Shown here in pieces: positions 59,265 to 64,000 of a stretch of DNA of 64,000 nt. A model generated the notes under the pieces. The model was not told the origin of the DNA. It saw only the letters and a program-made list of their open reading frames with translations, and ran no database searches. Position numbers and translations under genes: made by a program. Origin of the DNA: Micromonospora siamensis (lineage in GTDB: Bacteria > Actinomycetota > Actinomycetes > Mycobacteriales > Micromonosporaceae); NCBI RefSeq assembly GCF_900090305.1, contig NZ_LT607751.1:930001-994000 (forward strand). The letters are read 5' to 3'. Numbering within the stretch: the first letter of the stretch is position 1; each line of letters begins with the position of its first letter.

Positions 59265-60602
59265 TCACCAGTTGGTGGAGCCGTCGACCTGCGGCCAGGC
59301 GACGCCGGTGGGCTTGATCAGGTAGACGATTCCGCCGGACCCACTGCCGGTGCCGCCGCTGGCGGTGGTCCGCTTGGTGCGCAGCCAGATCTGCTCGAAC
59401 TGGCCGCGCTGGTAGACGTGCCGGACCGCGTCGTTGGTCGGCGAGGCCGGGTCGTTGGCGATCACGTCGCCGGTCGCGGTGAAGCCGATCACCGTCATCA
59501 GGTGCCCGGAGGTGCCGTAGCCGGCGCCGTCCAGCTCGCTGGCGAGGAAGGAGACGCTGGTGGCGACGGGGATGCCGGCGGCGATGAAGTGTTCCAGCTC
59601 GTCCAGCGAGTGCAGCCGGGTCACCTTCGCCTCCAGCCCCGGGAAGCTGGCCGCGTACGCGGTGTTGAAGGGCCAGTTGCCGGCGCCGTCGTACTGGTAG
59701 TCGAAGACCATGCGGGCGGCGTGGTCCACGGCCGGGTCGGCGTAGGCCGGGTTCACCCAGGCGAGGTTGGCGGCGGAAGGCTTGCGGCCCCAGTACTCGA
59801 CCAGCATCTCGGTGGAGGTGGGGGAGCACCACGCCTCGCCGCCGTTGTCGTACTCGGGGTACTGGCCGGCGTGGATCTCCTGCGAGTAGCGCGGCACGGC
59901 CAGTTCGGTGCCCCAGGCGATCCCGCCGGCGCTGGGGGTGACGGAGAACCGGTCGGGCACGGCCGAACTCATCGCACCGACCGAGCGGACCACCGGCGTG
60001 ACGGTCCGGGTCGGGTCGCGGTAGAGGGTCAGCCGGAGCTGGTACGCCCGCAGCAGCACCCCGGCGGCCGGGTCATCGACGGCGAGGGTGTCGGTCCAGA
60101 CGCTGGAGGTCTTGTCGCCCTGCTTGTCGACGCTGGTCCGCTTGATGTCGGTGTCGCCGGAGGCCCAGCGGCCCAGCACGTACCAGGGGGTGCGGCTGCC
60201 GGTGGTGTAGGTGCCCTGGACCTCGACCTGGAGCCAGGTGCCGGCGGGGGTGTCGGCGTTCCACGAGGCGACCAGCTCGGTGGCGCCGAAGCCGACCTGG
60301 GTGAGCGGCGAGGTCCAGGTGCCGTACGCCCAGGTGCGCCGGGTGCCGGTGTGCGGGTCGCGGTACTGGGTGGTGCCGACCGGCGTGCCGAGGGCGAGGC
60401 CGGTCGCGGTGACGGTGGTGCCGGCGGTGGTGCCGGTGCCGAGGGTGGTGCCGGACCAGCCCTGCCAGGTGATCTGCTCGTCGTGGGTGACGGTGGTCGT
60501 GCCCGGGACGGGCCGGGTGGCGCCGGCCGGTGTCGTGGTGGCGAGCAGGGTGAGCGCGGTGAGGCCGGCGAGGGCGGCCGTGCGCAGGGGGTTCGTGACC
60601 AT
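59265..60602 (-). CDS. Secreted C39-family peptidase, copy B
   Basis: 445 aa, collinear with copy A over the whole length, including the signal peptide (PAGA-TR) and catalytic Cys259, His367 and Asp384. Blocks such as GNWPFNTAYAASFP, KVTRLHSLDE and REQFEQIWLRTKR (GQFEQIWLRTKR here) are nearly identical between the two, while the N-terminal 90 residues have diverged. It is divergent from the M14 carboxypeptidase with a 182-bp intergenic region. The pair probably degrades or processes extracellular proteins. Confidence 0.88.
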   Translation of the reverse strand: MVTNPLRTAALAGLTALTLLATTTPAGATRPVPGTTTVTHDEQITWQGWSGTTLGTGTTAGTTVTATGLALGTPVGTTQYRDPHTGTRRTWAYGTWTSPLTQVGFGATELVASWNADTPAGTWLQVEVQGTYTTGSRTPWYVLGRWASGDTDIKRTSVDKQGDKTSSVWTDTLAVDDPAAGVLLRAYQLRLTLYRDPTRTVTPVVRSVGAMSSAVPDRFSVTPSAGGIAWGTELAVPRYSQEIHAGQYPEYDNGGEAWCSPTSTEMLVEYWGRKPSAANLAWVNPAYADPAVDHAARMVFDYQYDGAGNWPFNTAYAASFPGLEAKVTRLHSLDELEHFIAAGIPVATSVSFLASELDGAGYGTSGHLMTVIGFTATGDVIANDPASPTNDAVRHVYQRGQFEQIWLRTKRTTASGGTGSGSGGIVYLIKPTGVAWPQVDGSTNW

Positions 60603-60784
60603 GGCAGCTCCACAGTGCTGAGGCGTCCTTGCCGTTCACTGTCCCGCCCGGAGGGAAGTTTCGCCAGGGTTCGAAGCATGGAAAATTGTTGCCGGTGTGA
60701 GGATCCGGTCGGGATGACGCCTCGATATTGATCTGAATTGATTGATCAGGTGAAGTGTGCGCAAGGACCCCGAGGAGGTTATCC

Positions 60785-62650
60785 ATGGCCCTCCGCACGC
60801 CCACCCTCCGCCGCCGCCTGGCGCTCGCCCTCGCCGCCGGGCTCGGCCTCGTCACCCTCGCCGGCACCCCGGTCTCCGCACGGCCGGCGCCGGACCGCGG
60901 CGCCGAACCGGCCGCCGTCGCCTACCGGGTCGTCGGCCCCCGCACCCTCGCCGACCGGGACGCCGTCGCCCGCACCGGCGCCGCCATCGACCTGGTCGAG
61001 GACGGCCGGTTGTACGTCTCGGCCACCCGAAGAGAGGTCGCGGCCATCCAGCGCCTCGGCTTCACCCTGGAACGCGAGACCACACCCGCGCCGTCCGGCG
61101 ACGTCGGCACCCAGGCGTTCCCGTCCGCCGACTCCAACTACCACGACTACGCCGAGCTGAACACGCTGGTGAACCAGGTGGTCGCCGACCACCCGACCAT
61201 CGCCCGGCGGATCAGCATCGGCACCTCGTACGAGGGCCGGGACCTGATGGCGGTGAAGATCTCCGACAACGTCGGCACCGACGAGAACGAACCGGAGATC
61301 CTCTTCAACGCCCAGCAGCACGCCCGCGAGCACCTGACCGTCGAGATGGCGATCTACCTGCTCAACCTCTTCACCGACAACTACGGCACCGACTCCCGGA
61401 TCACCAACATCGTCAACTCGCGGGAGATCTGGATCGTCCCCACCGTCAACCCCGACGGCAGCGAGTACGACATCGCCACCGGGTCGTACCGGTCGTGGCG
61501 GAAGAACCGGCAGCCCAACAGCGGCTCGTCGTACGTCGGGACCGACCTGAACCGGAACTGGTCGTACCAGTGGGGCTGCTGCGGCGGCTCGTCCGGCTCC
61601 ACCTCGTCGGACACCTACCGTGGCCCGTCCGCCTTCTCCGCGCCGGAGACGTCCGCGCTGCGCAACTTCGTCAACAGCCGGGTGGTCGGCGGGGTGCAGC
61701 AGATCAAAGCGAACATCGACTTCCACACGTACTCCGAGCTGGTGCTCTGGCCGTACGGCTACACCACCGCGAACACCGCCACCGGGATGAACGCCGACCA
61801 GTACAACACCTTCGCCACCCTCGGCCAGCAGATGGCGGCCACCAACAACTACACCCCGGAGCAGTCCAGCGACCTGTACATCGCCGACGGCACCAGCATC
61901 GACTGGATGTGGGCGACCCACGGCATCTGGGCGTACACCTTCGAGATGTACCCGGGGTCGTCCAGCGGCGGCGGCTTCTACCCGCCCGACGAGGTGATCC
62001 CCGCCCAGACCTCCCGCAACAAGGAGGCCGTCCTGCTGCTGTCGGAGTACGCCGACTGCCCGTACCGGGTGATCGGGAAGCAGGCGCAGTACTGCGGCAC
62101 CGGCGGGGGCGGCACCACCGTCTGGTCGGACACCTTCGAGACCGCGACCGGCTGGACGACCAACCCGGCCGGCACCGACACCGCCACCACCGGCCAGTGG
62201 GAACGCGGCGCCGCGCAGGCCACCAGCTCGTCGGGGGCCAAGCAGCTCACGCCGTACGCGGGCAGCAACGACCTGGTCACCGGTCGGCTGGCCGGCACCT
62301 CGGCGGGTGACTACGACGTCGACGGCGGGGTGACCAGCGCCCGCTCCCCGGCCGTGACCCTCCCGTCGAGCGGCACGCTCACCCTCTCGCTGGCCTGGTA
62401 CCTGGCGCACGGCTCGAACGCGTCGTCCGCCGACTACTTCCGGGTGAGCGTGATCCACAACGGCGGCACCACCGCCCTGCTCAACGTCGCCGGGGCGGCC
62501 ACCAACCGCAACGGCGCCTGGACGCTGTCGAACCTCGACCTCACCCCGTACGCCGGGCAGTCCGTCCGGATCCAGGTCGACGCCGCCGACGCGTCGACGG
62601 CCAGCCTGGTCGAGGCGGCCGTGGACAACGTCACCATCACCGCGTCCTGA
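60785..62650 (+). CDS. Secreted M14 zinc carboxypeptidase with C-terminal beta-sandwich
   Basis: 621 aa. Signal peptide to about residue 32 (PVSA-RP), a prodomain, then the M14 peptidase (about 120-425): zinc ligands His179 and Glu182 (QHAREH) and His314 (DFHTYSE), catalytic Glu387 (TFEMYPG). Residues 445-621 form a beta-sandwich of the type appended to secreted peptidases ([27 protein letters not shown]). GAGGAGG lies 6 nt before ATG 60785. The upstream region is AT-rich for this genome, with two ATTGATC repeats (60727-60733, 60741-60747). It probably acts with the divergent C39 peptidases. Confidence 0.93.
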   Translation: MALRTPTLRRRLALALAAGLGLVTLAGTPVSARPAPDRGAEPAAVAYRVVGPRTLADRDAVARTGAAIDLVEDGRLYVSATRREVAAIQRLGFTLERETTPAPSGDVGTQAFPSADSNYHDYAELNTLVNQVVADHPTIARRISIGTSYEGRDLMAVKISDNVGTDENEPEILFNAQQHAREHLTVEMAIYLLNLFTDNYGTDSRITNIVNSREIWIVPTVNPDGSEYDIATGSYRSWRKNRQPNSGSSYVGTDLNRNWSYQWGCCGGSSGSTSSDTYRGPSAFSAPETSALRNFVNSRVVGGVQQIKANIDFHTYSELVLWPYGYTTANTATGMNADQYNTFATLGQQMAATNNYTPEQSSDLYIADGTSIDWMWATHGIWAYTFEMYPGSSSGGGFYPPDEVIPAQTSRNKEAVLLLSEYADCPYRVIGKQAQYCGTGGGGTTVWSDTFETATGWTTNPAGTDTATTGQWERGAAQATSSSGAKQLTPYAGSNDLVTGRLAGTSAGDYDVDGGVTSARSPAVTLPSSGTLTLSLAWYLAHGSNASSADYFRVSVIHNGGTTALLNVAGAATNRNGAWTLSNLDLTPYAGQSVRIQVDAADASTASLVEAAVDNVTITAS

Positions 62651-62659
62651 CCACCCACC

Positions 62660-62690
62660 GGCGGGGCCCCGACCCCCTCGGGGCCCCGCC
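62660..62690 (+). terminator. 13-bp hairpin after the carboxypeptidase gene
   Basis: GGCGGGGCCCCGA (62660-62672) pairs perfectly with TCGGGGCCCCGCC (62678-62690) over CCCCC, 9 nt after the stop, and isolates the gene from the riboswitch unit. Confidence 0.65.
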
Positions 62691-62730
62691 ACCCCACTGC
62701 CGGTCACCACGCGTGCGCTACCGTGGCACG

Positions 62731-62832
62731 GATCGTCCCGCAGCGAAGCCGGTGGGAAACCGGCGCTGTCCCGCAACTGTGATGCCCCGCCCGGACACGG
62801 GTGGGGACGAGCCAGGTCGCCTGCGGACGATC
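62731..62832 (+). ncRNA. Cobalamin riboswitch
   Basis: The conserved core GAAGCCGGTGGGAAACCGG, then CGCTGTCCCGCAACTGTGA, and the B12 box GAGCCAGGTCGCCTGC (62809-62824) are diagnostic of cobalamin riboswitches. The ends pair as P1 (GATCGTCC...CGCAG at 62731 with CTGCGGACGATC at 62821-62832). A -10-like TACCGT (62719-62724) would place the transcription start at about 62731, the first base of P1. It controls the BtuF-like gene at 62929. Confidence 0.93.
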
Positions 62833-62885
62833 GCGACACGCGCTCTCGAGGAAGGGCGCCTCGCGGACGGGCGGCCCCTGCCCCC

Positions 62886-62924
62886 CCTGTCGGCGAAGCA
62901 CCACGCTCCTCGACCGACAGGAGG
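62886..62924 (+). promoter_or_regulatory. Shine-Dalgarno-sequestering hairpin of the riboswitch
   Basis: CCTGTCGG (62886-62893) is complementary to CCGACAGG (62914-62921), whose last bases are part of the AGGAGG ribosome-binding site (62919-62924) of the gene starting at 62929. This suggests translational control by cobalamin. Confidence 0.6.
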
Positions 62925-62928
62925 ACCG

Positions 62929-63867
62929 ATGTCCAGACGTACCCCCCGGGTGTTCGCCGCCCTGCTCACGGCCGCCGCGCTGACCCTCGGCGCCTGCGCC
63001 GAGAAGAGCTCGGACACCACCCCCGCTGCCGGCGGGAACTCCCCGGCCGCCAGCTTCCCCGCCACCGTCGGCAAGCTGACCCTGACCAAGCGCCCCGAGA
63101 AGATCGTCTCGATGTCGCCGACCGCGACCGAGATGCTCTTCGCCATCGGCGCCGGCAAGCAGGTCACCGCGGTCGACGACCAGTCGAACTACCCCGCCGA
63201 GGCGCCCAAGAGCGACCTGTCCGGCTTCCAGCCCAACGCCGAGGCGATCGCCGGCAAGATCCCCGACCTGGTGGTGCTCTCCAACGACACCAACAAGATC
63301 GTCGACCAGCTCACCAAGCTGAAGATCCCGGTGCTGCTCGCCCCCGCCGCCAACACCCTGGACGACACCTACCGGCAGATCACCGACCTGGGCACCCTCA
63401 CCGGTCACCCCACCGAGGCCGCCGACCTGACGAAGCGGATGAAGGACGACATCGCCAAGCTGGTCAAGGACCTGCCGCAGCGGTCGGAGAAGCTGACCTA
63501 CTTCCACGAGCTGGGCCCGGAGCTCTACACCGCCACCAGCAAGACCTTCATCGGCTCGCTCTACGCGCTGGCCGGCCTGGAGAACATCGCCGACGCCTCC
63601 GACGCCGACGGCAAGGCGATGGGCTACCCGCAGCTCTCCCAGGAGGTCATCGTCAAGGCCGACCCCGACTTCGTCTTCCTCGCCGACACCAGGTGCTGCC
63701 AGCAGTCGCCTGACAAGATCAAGGCGCGCAGCGGCTGGGCCGGCCTCACCGCCGTCAAGAACAACCAGGTGGTCGCCCTCGACGACGACATCGCCTCCCG
63801 CTGGGGCCCGCGCGTCGTCGACCAGGTCCGCGCGATCGTCGACGCGGTCGCCAAGGTTCCCGCGTGA
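62929..63867 (+). CDS. btuF: Cobalamin/corrinoid ABC transporter substrate-binding lipoprotein (BtuF-like)
   Basis: 312 aa. Lipoprotein signal with lipobox LGAC (Cys23), then a helical-backbone (class III) binding protein of the BtuF/FhuD type: RPEKIVSMSPTATEMLFAIGAGKQVTAVDDQSNYP, PNAEAIAGKIPDLVVLSNDTNKIVDQL and SGWAGLTAVKNNQVVALDDDIASRWGPRV. The fold also binds ferric siderophores; the cobalamin riboswitch directly upstream argues for a corrinoid. The stop is 13 nt from the next start. Confidence 0.9.
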   Translation: MSRRTPRVFAALLTAAALTLGACAEKSSDTTPAAGGNSPAASFPATVGKLTLTKRPEKIVSMSPTATEMLFAIGAGKQVTAVDDQSNYPAEAPKSDLSGFQPNAEAIAGKIPDLVVLSNDTNKIVDQLTKLKIPVLLAPAANTLDDTYRQITDLGTLTGHPTEAADLTKRMKDDIAKLVKDLPQRSEKLTYFHELGPELYTATSKTFIGSLYALAGLENIADASDADGKAMGYPQLSQEVIVKADPDFVFLADTRCCQQSPDKIKARSGWAGLTAVKNNQVVALDDDIASRWGPRVVDQVRAIVDAVAKVPA

Positions 63868-63880
63868 CGGTCCACCACCG

Positions 63881-64000
63881 GTGACCGTGCGACCCACGGA
63901 GTCCGACCGGCCGGCCGGGGCGTCCCGCACGCCCCGGCCGGCCGGGCTGCGGCTGCGCTGGCTGGTCGCCGGCGTCGCCGCCGTGCTGGTCGCGCTGGTC
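63881..64000 (+). CDS. Start of an ABC transporter permease (probable BtuC), cut by window end
   Basis: From GTG 63881 the frame is open to the window edge (40 codons): a Pro/Arg/Ala-rich cytoplasmic N-terminus then the start of a membrane helix (LRWLVAGVAAVLVALV). Position after a BtuF-like gene makes a FecCD/BtuC permease likely; no family motif is yet visible. A GTG two codons later is an alternative start. Confidence 0.65.
   Translation, partial: MTVRPTESDRPAGASRTPRPAGLRLRWLVAGVAAVLVALV
63907..63945 (+). promoter_or_regulatory. 17-bp perfect hairpin inside the permease start
   Basis: CCGGCCGGCCGGGGCGT (63907-63923) pairs perfectly with 63929-63945 around CCCGC, within codons 9-22 of the permease. 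It could act as an attenuator or RNA stabiliser that lowers permease output relative to the binding protein. Confidence 0.45.

Overview
The window is very GC-rich (roughly 70 percent or more by eye) and gene-dense, with frequent GTG starts and start/stop overlaps. It carries actinobacterial families such as a BldC-type regulator, the futalosine menaquinone route, a septum-formation lipoprotein, DUF4229 and System II cytochrome c biogenesis. This fits an actinomycete, most likely Micromonosporaceae (Micromonospora-like). That placement is inferred from gene content; no rRNA or other taxonomic marker is present. I saw no tRNA, rRNA, CRISPR array, transposase or prophage gene.

Layout. 1-2.0 kb: a GntR regulator (truncated by the window edge) divergent from an MFS exporter. 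2.0-8.1 kb: a STAS antagonist divergent from a six-gene overlapping operon that encodes a stressosome (RsbR, RsbS, RsbT), a fused ATPase/PP2C phosphatase in the RsbX position, a histidine kinase and a REC-PP2C output phosphatase. 8.2-12.5 kb: AraC regulator, TIGR03086 protein, and a cell-envelope pair (Thr-rich membrane protein plus polysaccharide deacetylase/GT2 fusion). 12.5-17.6 kb: acetyltransferase, oligopeptidase B, and a FAD oxidoreductase whose promoter carries a LexA-like box. 17.7-24.9 kb: second signalling locus, an ATPase-GAF-PP2C protein divergent from a 1457-aa multi-HAMP hybrid kinase and its stand-alone receiver. 25.7-28.8 kb: GbsR/MarR-type regulator divergent from an ABC exporter. 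28.8-36.3 kb: VOC protein, third STAS protein, hemL, then phosphatase, TlpA, CcdA, ResB and CcsB (cytochrome c maturation). 36.4-39.2 kb: ECF sigma factor with its CU044_5270 partner, and a MarR regulator with an AhpD-like target. 39.2-44.4 kb: late menaquinone genes (UbiD-, UbiA- and UbiX-type) with an intercalated terpene cyclase. 44.5-50.5 kb: bldC, an Lrp regulator, SDR, Cds1-like PLP enzyme, glycolipid-binding protein and DEAD-box helicase. 50.7-54.1 kb: Pro-rich membrane protein and NlpC/P60 hydrolase. 54.3-57.8 kb: mqnE and small membrane proteins. 57.9-62.7 kb: two tandem secreted C39 peptidases divergent from a secreted M14 carboxypeptidase. 62.7-64.0 kb: cobalamin riboswitch, a BtuF-like lipoprotein and the start of a permease.

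Two themes connect genes. First, partner-switching signalling: three STAS-only or STAS-containing modules, an RsbT kinase, three PP2C phosphatases and two histidine kinases lie within 30 kb, but no RsbW/sigma-B pair is present, so the final target must lie elsewhere. Second, respiration: hemL, the ccs genes and four menaquinone genes.

Non-coding highlights are two copies of an element bounded by 28-29 bp inverted repeats (16885-17047 and 25125-25572), both between convergent genes, the second holding a 41-42 bp tandem array; a perfect 19-bp inverted repeat at 45592-45724; and a recurring TANNNT hexamer 6-8 nt upstream of start codons in at least 15 genes, the signature of leaderless transcripts.
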